DNA of 64,000 bases from Lithospermum erythrorhizon (lineage: Eukaryota > Streptophyta > Magnoliopsida > Boraginales > Boraginaceae): the NCBI GenBank assembly GCA_019722365.1, contig JADFUC010000073.1:1-64000 (forward strand). Reading direction: 5' to 3'. Each line of letters starts with the position of its first letter. Positions within the stretch are counted from its first letter, which is position 1. Below, one piece after another: positions 49,453 to 60,885 of the stretch. The translations under genes and the position numbers were made by a program. A model generated the notes under the pieces. The model made no database searches and had not been told where the DNA came from. It saw only the letters and a program-made list of their open reading frames with translations.

Positions 49453-50045
49453 GACGTCCCTTATTAACTGGAATATGTAGTTTGCCTATCCATTGGCAAA
49501 CTCATATACATCACTGGAGACTCGCATATTAGCTAAAACCGGATCAACTAGTGTTTTCCATCGCGGCTCTCGAGTCCGTTTGGATGATTTCTATGGCAGA
49601 TCCACTTAACAAGTTTCTATGCTACACTGAGATGGTGCTCGGATACATGGACATCCAGTACTTGCCCAGAATGTGATCCAGTCTGGTCTGTTCTGTTGGC
49701 GTGCATGTCCATCCGTATGAGGTATCGTGTAATGTTACACAAGAATATAGCTATTTCTTGTAGGGACCAGGGAGGTGTGAGGTATCATCTAATGCTCTAC
49801 AAGAATATAGCCACTTCTTGTATGGACTTGGCCCTAGAGAAGTTTGAGGCATTGTCAAATGTTATACAAGAACATAGCTACTTCTTGAAGGGAGGTGAGA
49901 TAATGTCCGTGTATGCAGTTAATTGATGGTCATGGGAAGCTTCGCTTCAGGTGAAAATATCAATTTTGAGATTATGAAGGGTGCAAAATGGTCACTAACA
50001 TGAAGCTAAACTTGTAGGCAATAAAAACCCTCGTCTGTAAGCTGA
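49453..50045 (+). other. UPF2 3' UTR with tandem hairpin units
   Basis: Follows the UPF2 stop codon. An AATAAA-type poly(A) signal lies at 50020-50025. Bases 49700-49900 are a tandem array of about three 60-67-base units, each holding a near-palindrome (see next entry). The small ORFs in it are translations of the array. Confidence 0.5.
49700..49900 (+). repeat. Three tandem hairpin units in the UPF2 3' UTR
   Basis: Each unit reads roughly 'gaggtatc.t.taatg.t.y' plus 'acaagaatatagctatttct' plus 'tgt.gg'. The near-palindromes start at 49739, 49799 and 49866. The outer stem is 'acaagaa' against 'ttcttgt', and 'atagctat' in unit 1 is itself self-complementary. Confidence 0.75.
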
Positions 50046-51610
50046 ACTTTTTTCGAATGTCACTATTTTCGTTTGGCTCGAGTAATGTGATTTGAAATGT
50101 TGGTTTGAGATTTTAACGAGCCAGAAAATCTTGGTTCAATTAGATTCATACAATAAGAATGCATGAGTGACATTTGATTCGAACAACTCGAAGGTTCAAT
50201 GTCTGAAATGAATGATTCAAATTTTTCATGATAAAAATAAGAAGAAAAAAAACTAAAAAGAAAATTATATAGATAATATTCAAATGATCAAATTCAATTA
50301 CAAAAGCCATTGTTTGCCCTTGATTTAGTACCATTTCCAATATTTAAGATTTACGACAATTAGGAACAAAAACATGCATTTGTAGGTCTTGCAGATGTTC
50401 AAAGCATTCGATATCCATTGGGTGTAAAAAAAATGGTGAAAGCTTTACTTAGTTTGCGTTTTATAACTTTCCATTCCTTTTGCTAGGTGGTCTTGACAAA
50501 GATCCTGTATCATATTTGAATTCCTAAGTTTATATGGTTTCAGCTGCATTGAGTCTTCAGGTCAAGTTAGTTAAACTTAAAAATAAAGTTCAAGCTCTGC
50601 TTTGACTTCATCGAAGAAAATGTGAAATTGATTTTTTCGATGCGAATCAAACTTTAAATACTCTCTTTTATAGGCACAGCTAAAAAGCTTTCATACTCTT
50701 ACAAGAAGGATCTCAAAGAAATTATAGGATTATTTGGTTACTACTAGCGTAGGATGTTTTTATAATTTAAAGTATGTTGTTATTAGCACTTTCAATTCAT
50801 TATCATGTAATAGCTTAAAAGCACAACGAATAAATGCACCACATAGTCGGTAATGTATTAAAAAAATTGATACAATTACTGAACGCGGGAAATATGGGCT
50901 CAATATGCTAAGCTGAGCATGTAATTAACATGTTGGAATGGCTAACGAGCAGCATGGCGTATGAGTCCATATGTTCACGATCAAAAGTCATTTCCATGTA
51001 TGAGGGATATGCATAATAAGAATGTTATAAATTTTACCATGTTATTAAAATTAATAAGATTAACAATTAAATAGTTTTAAAAATAATGATTTTTACCCTG
51101 TTTGACGATAGTTGAATTAAAAATAGTTTTAGAACTAATAATTTTTACCTTGTTTGGTGATACTTAAATTAAAAATAATTTTCAAAATAATATTTTTTAC
51201 CCTATTTGAAGATAGTTGAATTAAAAATATTTATAAGATTAACAATTAAATAGTTTTGATCAATACAAGGATATTTTGTTGTAAGATAAGATATTTTTTT
51301 AAGATAAGATATAACGATTAATAATTAAGCATGTCCGATTAAAAATATCATCATTACATATACAATTAAAAACATCTATATTAGATTAAGCAAGCTATCC
51401 AAATAAATCATTTGGGTTTCTTGATTAAAATACCTATAATATAAATTGATTCGAAGCTACGAGATTATAAAACGATGAGTGAATCGAGAGATTTTGTATG
51501 GCATCTTAGCCTGCCTGTAGTTGCGGTGGAATATGACGGAGGAGGCACAAGCTTGACAAAGTGGTTGTATGCTACAAGAATAGTCGCGGCGATTGGTCAG
51601 CCACTTAGTC
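50046..51610. other. Intergenic AT-rich DNA
   Basis: No gene is recognised. It includes a three-unit tandem repeat at 51083-51240. The minus ORF at 51457-51726 overlaps the start of the next solo LTR and has no family features. Confidence 0.5.
51083..51240. repeat. Tandem repeat, ~52-base unit
   Basis: Three units of 'taat.atttttaccctgttt' then 'ga.gatagttgaattaaaaa' then 'tagtttt.aga'. They start near 51085, 51139 and 51189. Divergence between units is about 15-20 percent by eye. Confidence 0.7.
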
Positions 51611-52200
51611 GGTTTTACTAGAACAATTAAAGTTTTAACTAAGGAAGTGGAAGGAAGAAAAACCAAGTTTTCTTCCCTCCTTATTTTAAAACCAAAAAGA
51701 TTAGAGGAGAGAGGTTTGCCTTTCATCTTTTCTTAAAAGATGAGAATGAAATGCAAGTGAATAGAGCAAGCAAATGAATCGGCGTCGTGGCTTTATTTAT
51801 GAGTTTAGGATGAGAGATTCAAGATGGCAAAACTTATCCACCTCCCTCTTTTCTCCCCATAGGCGACTATGGGGTTGAAATTCACTTAAGCGGAATTTCG
51901 GCACGTGTTCATATAATTATCGTTAATCGGGAAGTTATAACCGTATTATAGTTTGACACATTGTTGTGTGTGTGCTCTTGGAAGCTCGATTAATGAGAGT
52001 AATATATTAATTGTATTAACCAAACATCTCCATTAATATATAGATTATGAAGCGGACTCTAATAGGTCATCATTACCCCAATGTCAATTAGTTAATCCTA
52101 ATATGTCAATTGTCGACAATCGAACATATATTGAACTTACACACTTTTAAATGAGTAAATCGGTTTGTACAATCAATTGTTCAATGGCACATATTTATGA
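51610..52200 (+). mobile_element. Copia-like solo LTR remnant
   Basis: Ordered similarity to 36030-36756 and 55050-55530: 'ggttttactagaacaattaa' (51611), 'ttttcttccctcctta', 'attgttgtgtgtgtgctctt' (51962), 'gctcgattaatgagagtaat', 'attaatatatagattatgaa' (52035). No internal coding region flanks it, so a solo LTR is likely. Confidence 0.5.
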
Positions 52201-55050
52201 GATCTAATATCCCATATTTCCTTGCATCATCAAATCCATAATATAAATAAGAAATAAACAAATCGGATAATGTAGCATGAAACGTCGTAAATTTTCCTCG
52301 GCTTCGTCCACAGGCTGGGGCCTTTCTTTGGGGGTTTCAATTCACAAATGCGTCCATTGCGGGAAATATGATGCCGTAAAATCTGCCAACCACCAAAATA
52401 GAAAAAATAAAAGTTTATTGAAAATAATAGCATTGGAGCATTTAAAATAAAAAGATAGTCTACATTTCCTAATTAACGATCCGCGTAGTTTAAAAGTATT
52501 TTATTAAGTAACTAATTCATTTTACTATTTTCAAGAAGAGATAAAATTATTAACCAATAAAAATAAGAATATTAGGAGACAAAACAATGATGTTGAATTT
52601 TTTTTAAAAGTTCAAAGAAAAAAGTTACATTGAAAATACATAGCGTCAATCAAATAGATAAGATTTTTTTTTTGTATGATGTCCAGTAATTAGGAACAAA
52701 GGGAGTAATTAGTAATTATGTAAATAACACTAAGCATCACTAGAGTAAACAATGGCGAGAAGGAGCATACAGATGAGCGTCCTCATAAAGCCCGGTTCTT
52801 GACCCAGACATGGTTTGTGCCTGCAAATATCGATGCATATAATGATCGCTCACGGATTTAGAACTACAGAGGCAGTAGCCGGACCGAAATCGGTAAAAGG
52901 TGATAGTGCATTCTCTCTACTGCTCATATGTCAGTCAACATATATCTTCACGTATTCGGACAAGCATGCTTGCTTGGACATGATAATTTGCAGGATACTC
53001 TAAAAACTTGACTGTCGTGTGATTCTGCCAGCGAATAATAGCCCATTGGAAATGCAGGGAAGCGGATACATCCATGATAGTAGGTCATCGAATCATCAGG
53101 AACAGGACCATAAGGAATCCATCTCATCTGAACATTAAAAAAAATAGTATTATATCAGTATATTTAAAATTTAAGATTACACCACTTTAAGAATATTTTT
53201 AATAGAACATTATAATACTTACGTTAATTAGAAATTGATATGTCCGATTCTTCCCGATATAAATTAAAATCAAAACATCATCATACAAATCGTCGAGATG
53301 TTAGGCCGTCTTCTTCTTGAATTACAGGGGCTATTGATTCCATCAAGCGGACACGCCCATCTTTGCCAATCTGGAAAATAATCATGCATATATCCGTACT
53401 AGTAGCGGTTAAAAATGGTGTGAGGCATTTATAAGCGATATGTAATTATACAAGTAAATTATCTCTAATGATATGAAACATCCAACCATATGTTTTCCAT
53501 CAGCTCTCGATGTCATCCTTAGGTGACGGTATAGATATGCGAGAGTGCCTCGAACACCTTACTGATGTCATTGAACAGATATTCCAGCCGTAATACCCCG
53601 TCGCGGTTGTCTACACTTATGCGTGAAGTAGATGAGCTAGATAACAAGATGCACGACATTGCGGAGTCACAAGCTCGGGATTTTACCAAGCTGATATATA
53701 TGATCCAACTTGATGTTCCATTTACGACTAGAACTGATAAGCTCCTCAATAACAAGATATAATGTGTTAAGTCGACGCGTCTGAGGAAGCCGGAACTTCA
53801 TGTAATCCACTAAAAAATTTCTGATATGGAGTGCAAGGTGATTGTCATCAACCGAATGGCATATGAAAACTGTTCGTTTTGGCCTGCCCTCGCTCGACAA
53901 ATGTTGTGATAAGGACATGTGGGACGGTTGAAAGTGATGTCACATACATGCGAGAAACCGTTGCTTGCAAATGGAAGCGAAGATTAAAACAAGCAAATTC
54001 TATATTGAAACAAAATAAGTCTTGCAAGCATGTGGTTAGGGAAAGCTACTTAGATATGGTGAGGTAGAAACATACCATGACATTTGAACCAATTTATTAC
54101 ATAATCTTCTACAAATTTATGATCAAGTATATTATTATCTATACTAATAAGAAAATATTTCACTTGCAAAACAAGATCAATTGCCAATTACTAGATTAAA
54201 GGAGGTGCAAGTTATTTCAATATATTAATTTACATCCATTTAATAGGCTTGCGCTCAGAGAATGCTTTTATACAAGTAAGATCAATTAGTGTGTGTTGCA
54301 ATTCAAGGATCACTAAATGAACATTTTGATATTAATTTGGTAGTGCCTTTTCTCTTTAAGTGGGTCTACAATAGGTGACATGATCATCGGCTTATTTCCT
54401 TAGAACTCACATGGGTAGAGAATGCTAATAAAACACAACACTCTTCATAGAAACTAATTCTATAAGTTTGTGCCATTTAAAAACTAACACTTACCAGCTT
54501 ATTGTTCACAACATTTACATAGTACATGTACAAGCAGCAGAACAATTATTATGTCTGCTCCTCTTTGACCACCCCAACACCGTGGCCTTCATGGGCTGAC
54601 CTCGTGATGCTTACTCGGTCCCAACCTGCCATTGAGTCTCCTCTGCCGAGGAAGCGAGACCATCAAATCAATGTCCTCGAGGGTGTCAGAATAATAATCT
54701 CGGTAGTAAACCGTCCGGGGTGCGTCCGATTGTGAACTTTTCTGCACATTTGGTCTTGGAGCACAGGTAGCAAAATGAGAGGTTGTGGATTGCATGCTCC
54801 CACTAGTTGAGGCGTGAGGAGGATGTGGCTCTGCCTACAGTTAAGGCATTGCATTTACGTTTCACGTCTTTTCTTTGACACTTACATTTGTGTTCAGGTC
54901 CTATTCATTGGTAGCTTAGTTTCTTTTGTTGGGTTTCACGGATCAAAATAACAATAGTTTATTACATCTATCGATTTCCTAAAGTTATAAAGGCGATATT
55001 ATAGTATTCGGTTTGTACATTTCCATATGAGTATGCAATGGAATAAACGT
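52200..55050. other. Spacer with degenerate gene-like fragments
   Basis: Mostly non-coding. On the minus strand, 53130-53000 reads 'RWIPYGPVPDDSMTYYHGCI' and then 'SLAESHDSQVFR', weakly recalling plant mobile domain (MAIN-like) proteins; nearby minus ORFs (53667-53918 and 54589-54795) could belong to the same decayed gene or transposon. No continuous gene can be built. A MITE end, 'aggaacaaagggagtaat', lies at about 52692-52709. Confidence 0.3.
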
Positions 55051-55530
55051 CGGGAGGCTTTAGAAACAACCCAAAGTAGATCATCATAAGAATAATCCAC
55101 TTGACGATTCACATCAAATCTTAAGTTGATTTTACTAGAACTATTAAGAGTTTAACTAAAGGGAACTAATAGGCCTTTTCTTAATGAGAATGTCAGCTCA
55201 AACGGCAAAATTTCATAATTAGAATTTTGCGCCAACTTCAACCCCTTCCACCTCCTTTCTTAATTTTATTATAGTTTGATTTCATTGTTGTGTGTGACCT
55301 CTTAGGCTTGATTGACCAGAGTCATATACTAATTCTTGTGAACCGAACATCTTATTAATATATAGATTATGAGCGGACCCTAATAAACCGTTATAACCCC
55401 TAATGTCAAATACAGACTAATCTAATAATTGTAAGAACTAATGGGACATATATAAAGACTTTATAAATTTAAATTAGTAAATGGGTTACAATCCCTAATT
55501 GTTGACGATTTAAAAATATTCCATCGAAAT
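55050..55530 (+). mobile_element. Copia-like solo LTR remnant
   Basis: Third copy of the family: 'gattttactagaactattaa' (55131), 'cattgttgtgtgtgacctct' (55283), 'cttgattgaccagagtcata', 'attaatatatagattatgag' (55353), 'cggaccctaataaaccgtta'. The 'ttgtgtgtgacc' word is typical of the R region of plant Copia LTRs. Confidence 0.5.
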
Positions 55531-55898
55531 CAAAACATAACAAGTACACAAAAATACTTTTGATTACTATAATCGCCCATTATTACCGAAATTCCAATTC
55601 TTTAATAAATTTGAAAAAAAAAAACCCTAAAACAAGTCTCGAAGTTAAGAAAGATTATTATTCGTCAATTTCAAGTTTATAATAACAATTTCAACTAATT
55701 GAAATAACTAACTAACTTAAAATTTGAATTCAACTAATTACAAAAAGATTGTCCAGTTTCAAAAATTTAAGTTAATAATTTTGAATTAATCGATTAAAAG
55801 ATTGTTCATGACTCCAAATGAAGCAATTTCTAAATACAACTAAAGATTGTCAAGTATTGTTCATCAATTTTCTAATTTTGAATTAGTGCAACTAAAAT

Positions 55899-58800
55899 TT
55901 GAAGAAACTGACATTGGAGTCGAATTGTGTGGTGGTGGTGGTTTTCGTCGTATGGAGAGTGGTGATGGTGACGGTTTTTGTTGTATGGAGTTTGATTGTC
56001 GAGTGTGGTAGTCATAATCATTGCTCCCCACGACTTCTGGGAGAGATTAAATCATTGAAAAAGTTTTCCAAAAACGAATATATGATGGTTTGTGAGAGAA
56101 AAAATGTAGCATACGAACATGGCATCCTTGCAATGTTGAGATGTAAAGAAGAAAAAATGTCAGCACGCAATGCCATGTCCAGAATGCATCGATAAATTTC
56201 AAAAAAGAGGAACGAGGAGGCAGGATGGAATTGCAATATTTTTTCAAGTTACTTTAGGATAATAATTACTATGTTTCCTTTAGGAGGAATTTGATGAATT
56301 ATGGGTGATATCTTCTTAACTTTTAAGTCTGTTTCTTTAATATGCTTAAAATTGAGGCGTAAATATGTTATTCGAGCGTGATTCAAGCTTACTAAAAACT
56401 AATTTAGCAAATGTTGCTTGATTGTGGGTTTACTTTTGGGAAGATTTCATTGACACTTTCTTACCAAAATGAGAGAGAGGATAACTATACCTGGGCATTA
56501 AACTACTTACACAATCTATTTCAAGAAAACAAATTTCCAATTGTTATATACACTGACCGTGAGTATGCTTTCATCCATGCCATGGAAAAAGTGTTTCAGA
56601 AAGTAAAGATCATCTATGTAGGAGGCATATCGGCCTCTAGAGCTTTCTAGTAACAAGGAGTTCTCTAAAAGGTACATGAGGCATTTTAATTATGAAATAT
56701 CTACCCCGAATATTATTCATTGGATCAACCGGTTGCAACAGATATAAAATGAGTATGGATCCTACCTAGGGTTATTGCAGTACACAAAAAGTACATGGAT
56801 TACGAAAAATTATTTATGTGTGGACGGATCAGCTCTTACACTCTGGAATAAATACCACAAACATGGTCGAAAGTGAGAATAATATATTAAAAAAGACACC
56901 GAGTCGTATTGAATGCACATACGACACCGTGTTTGAAAAGGCAAATGAAGTGATAAGATACAAATCATCAAGATCAAAGAAATTATGGAGTAATCAAAGA
57001 CCACGCGACCTGTTGATATGAGGGGATTATTTCTTTTATTATAGAAGAAACAGCATGCAATGAGGCACAACAAATCAGTGTGGATGAATCAAGATGTGGT
57101 TACTACTATAGGCACACGCATGACATTACATGTTCTCATGAGATAGCCTTGTCTCAAACCTGTGAATTAAGTTTCCCATTTGTTGATTTTCATGATTTTT
57201 GGAAAAAGATGGATATTGAAATTGATGGTAGTGTAGTTGAGCCTTGTACTGGTAAGAACGACTTCGAATATGCGTGGAATGAACTCCAAAATGCTCCAAC
57301 TCCACTACAGAGATAACTATTCAAGTTGATTAAGGATGTGTTGCATCAAGAGTTAGCAAGTGTTTTGGTACCGAAAAGAATTTCAAGTCATGGTCTTCCA
57401 AGAAAAAGCTCTAGTTCCATAATACTATTAGATTGGAAACATACTGCAAGAAATTAAGGAGTTTCAACATCATCACCTTCCAGTTGTAAATCTAGATGTT
57501 CAATTATTGTCTCATCCCAATTCAGTCTCATGTCAGTTGGATCAAATTCAAATGGATCACCATTGAGCATTCTACTCCTAAAACGCCTAGGTCACTTCCA
57601 CCATGATCTCCCGAAAACATTAAAGGAGGATTTTCGAAGCCTGGGGCGGGGGAGTGGTCATGGTCGTGGTAACGGTCGAGATATTCAAGTTGTTCTCTAC
57701 CAACTTGTACTTACTCTACTGAATTGCTATCTTTCATTATCTCATTTGTTTGTAGATTTAATGATTTAGAAAATGATGGAAATTGCGGGTATAGAGCAGT
57801 ATCACTCCAAGTTTATGGCAATGGGAATGAGTGATCTCGAGTCAAAAGTGAGTGTGTCTTGGAGCTAATGAAAAATCGGGCCTTTTACAACAATATAATG
57901 TCTGTGGTCGGTGTAACTACTTTGATGAAAACATTTCTTACTTCGGGGACGAACGTGCCCCTCAAGACAAATGGATGCCCTTGACAGTAGGGTTTCTAAC
58001 GGTTCGGTTTGGTTCGGTTCGGTCCGGTTTTACGCCGAAACCAGAACCGAACCGACCTACCCGGTTCCTTCAACCACCGATCCGAAATCGGTTCGGTTCC
58101 GATTCCATCAGTTCCGATCGGTTCAGGTTCGGTTTCAGTTCGATTTCTGGGTTTGTTCCAAACTTTAGAAAAACATATCCAACTTCAGAAAAAATTGCAA
58201 TTGCAATCCCAAAATTTCAATTTCAATCCCAAACAATATAGATTCACACAAGCAAAAATGGAGAACATACTGCAAAAAAAAAACCCCATAAAACATTATT
58301 GAATATTATAGCTTAAAATAAATTAAGAAAGAGTATCCCTGCGATGGAGGCGAAATGGTGAAGACTTGAAGAGTGGTGGTGGTAGTTGTGAAGGAGGAAA
58401 GAGTATGCATACGGTGAGGAGGGAGGAGGAATGGGAGGGAGGGAGGCGTGCCGGTAAAGTGGTAGAAGCTAAGAATGAAATGACTTGATTATTCTTGCTC
58501 TTTTCATCAATATTACTCTATATAATATATAAATATGTCGATTTTTTTTCAATTAACATGTCCGATTCGGTTCTAGAACGGCCGATTTTCAACAGGGGCA
58601 GGGCAGGCCAAATTCTCTTCGGTTTTTTATTTTTTGAATCTAAATTGGTTCGGTTTCGTCGATTCAAAAAATTCGGTTATTTTCGATTCGATTCGGTCGG
58701 TTAGGTCGGTTTCAAATTTTGACACGCCCACTACTTGTGAAGTAGGACACGTTGTCTTAGTAGGTATAATATGTATTTATACCATGGACTCACGTGATAG

Positions 58801-59070
58801 AATCACGTACCTACCTGTAACTATGTCGCGATTGGAATATGGCCCTCAAAATGACTTGATCAAGCGCATGGTGGTGTTAAAGACACGTTCTACTTGGTTC
58901 ACATTTTATATTGGTATGATCATATTATTTATCTTAAATACTTTTTTCCTATGATACTTTTAACATCACTCTTTTAACGTATTGTTCTACATGTGCAGCT
59001 TCATATGACTGAGGATATTGATTTTCCCATCTCTAGTCTGGTACTTTATTGGTAGGCTGTCATGACTAAA
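55899..59070 (+). pseudogene. Mutator-like transposase remnant with OTU-protease-like tail
   Basis: Fragments of a MULE transposase appear in order on the plus strand but in changing frames. About 56000-56170: 'VECGSHNH' with a following basic stretch, as in the N-terminal region. 56411-56650: the DDE-type core 'NEREDNYTWALNYL..LF', 'IYTDREYAFIHAMEKVF'. 56860-56990: 'NTTNMVESENNILKK', the conserved block after the core. 57080-57230: a SWIM-type zinc finger, 'CGYYYRHTHDITCSHEIA' and 'FWKKMDI'. 57640-57690: a Gly/Arg-rich linker. 57776-57836: 'DGNCGYRAVSLQVYGN', the catalytic Cys motif of OTU cysteine proteases. The OTU part resumes after a nested insertion, near 58741 ('EVGHVVLVG') and 59000 ('DIDFPISSLVLYW'). 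Stops and frameshifts make it non-functional. Confidence 0.75.
57988..58733. mobile_element. hAT-like non-autonomous element nested in the MULE
   Basis: Bases 57988-58733 interrupt the OTU-like coding sequence between 'KTNGCP' and 'EVGHVVLVG'. The left end is 'tagggtttctaacggttcgg' and the right end, read on the minus strand, is 'tagtgggcgtgtcaaaattt' followed by 'gaaaccgacctaaccg'. Both subterminal regions are packed with 'ggttcgg' or 'aaccgaacc' motifs. Flanks 'cttgacag' (57980-57987) and 'cttgtgaa' (58734-58741) are a candidate diverged 8-bp target duplication, the size hAT elements make. ORFs across the 'ggttcgg' repeats are spurious. Confidence 0.6.
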
Positions 59071-59192
59071 GTGCAAACAACTTTATTGGTAGTTATTCAA
59101 TTATAAATTTCAATTAATAATATCTTGAAACACTGAATATATATTACATATAAGAATTATGTTAGTAACATGTATTAACAATATATATTATT

Positions 59193-59983
59193 ATCTCTAT
59201 CCCTAAAAGATTGTCACATTTACATTTTTTATGGTCAAAGATTAACAAACATTAAGATGCTTGATTTGACATCAAAAAGCACTCGTGTTTGAATCAGAAA
59301 TTATCGAGTTAATAGTAAAGTATGTTAATCACTACGTATTGATATATGTTTCGAACAAATATATAACGTATCAAAAGTTATTTGAGTTCAAATAATAGCC
59401 TCCATTTGACCTGAGAAATAAGATTTTTAGGGGTAGGGCAACCACCATTTTGGTGGTTGTTGCTACCATACATATTTTATTTTTTAATTTTTTATTCTGG
59501 CGTTTTTTGTGTAATATTTTCTTCCGCTTTATTTAATAAGATGGAAATTTATTTGTTCTTGATTTGCCCGTCAATTGAAGCATGCTTTATAGATGTAATT
59601 TGCCCCGTATACAAGCGATACTTTATAAGAAAGTGGTTGAAGTATTATTACAGGTCGAAAATGTCAATGTCGCGAGGCATTCGAGACGAAGGCGAGGGCG
59701 TAGTGGATGGAATTGGATATTAGGAGGATTTAGATTCTGATTGTATGTATTGTATTTTTATTTTGGTAGGAATTTCGATTTATAATCTATCGGATCTCGG
59801 GGATGGAGCGATTTCATTTTGATGTATATGTCTCTAATTCAATTGTATTTGTAGAAATTCTGATTTATGAATCAAATATATCGATAAATTCGATTTAATT
59901 AAAAAAAAGTTATTTGAGTTCAAAATTAAAAAGTCGGCTAATTAAAAATCGAAAGTAATGATCTTTTAGGAATGAAAGGAGTA
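59193..59983. mobile_element. Stowaway-like MITE split by a later insertion
   Basis: The left part 59193-59392 starts 'tctctatccctaaaagattg'. The right part 59909-59983 ends 'tcttttaggaatgaaaggag'. Joined at the duplicated 'gttatttgagttcaaa' they give the same order as the MITE half at 38373-38453 ('attgagttcaaaatttaaaa', then 'catcttttgggatggtggga'). Confidence 0.65.
59393..59908 (+). mobile_element. Retroposed insertion with poly(A) end and target duplication
   Basis: This 516-base insert is flanked by exact copies of 'gttatttgagttcaaa' (59377-59392 and 59909-59924) and ends in an A-run ('aattaaaaaaaa'). Target duplications of 16 bp or more plus a 3' A-tail are the signature of LINE-driven retroposition. 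Near its 5' end is a perfect hairpin, 'aaccaccattttggtggtt' (59441-59459). The insert could be a SINE, a truncated LINE or a retroposed transcript. The ORF at 59457-59723 is not recognised. Confidence 0.65.
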
Positions 59984-60885
59984 ACACATGAAAAATTGAA
60001 TTTTGTTAACGAAATCCTCAGATTAAGTCGACATTGAGTAAAACTGGAGAATGGTTTGACAAGACTAGAGAAAGTTTTGACGAGACTCTACAATATTGAT
60101 ACAAAGTTCGACAAGACTCAATTTGAAATAAAAGCCACGAACGCTGATGGTAAAGAACAGCTCGATGATTATCAATAGAGTTCAAGCGAGGGTTCGATCG
60201 ATTAGGCCCACTTAAGGAAGACTCAATTTGAAATAAAACCCAAACATTAAGACTCGGCTCGACTCGATGATTATCAAACCGAGTTCAAACGTGACAGGGT
60301 TCAATTCGATTCAACCCATTTAAAGTCCTACCTTCGAATGAAGACGTAAAAACCTTCAATTTTTGCATGAAGCAAAATAGTGAGCATTGCATAGTCACTT
60401 GCCTCAATCTAGATCAGTTCACCATTTCGTGAAGTCGAGTTAGCAAATGGTTCTACCAAGGCAAAGCTGAGATCATGTCAGGCTTATTGGGATCAAGCCC
60501 GAGCTAAAACAGAGGAAGCTTGACCGCAAACCTAGGCATGCAGGGGCTAGTCTTGAATTTGTTCATTGACAAGACTCGAAAAAAACTTCGGCTTGACTCG
60601 TTCACAAAGGTTACACTATCATTGGTAAAGTAGCTCAACAAATGGTTGAACCCGAGTTTTCATCCAAGCATTTGGATGAACACGAGTCGAGCCTAGCCCA
60701 TCCGACATGATCTCTACAAGCCGAGCCGAACCCACACATAACTAGCTATTAGCTAACACCTACTCATCACAATCAAAGACCGAATGAGAAACTTGGCAGA
60801 CAATAAAATTGATTCAGAATATAGTCGAACACTGACAAGGCAAAGAGAAGTGAAGGCAGTTTCTTCTTTGAATAGATTCTACGAG
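59984..60885. other. Spacer with 'gactcg'-rich repeat, and NOT4 3' flank
   Basis: Repeated words 'aagactcaatttgaaataaa', 'gctcgatgattatcaa' and 'cgagttcaa' recur (60110-60330), and 'gactcg', 'gagtcgagcc' and 'gccgagccgaaccc' cluster at 60590-60740. This looks like subterminal repeats of a non-autonomous DNA element. No gene is recognised. Confidence 0.4.

Noticed and set aside
57852..58302. ORFs of 129, 97 and 65 codons
   Set aside because: They run from the decayed OTU-like sequence into the 'ggttcgg' subterminal repeats of the nested element; the Arg/Phe/Gly-rich protein reflects the DNA repeat.
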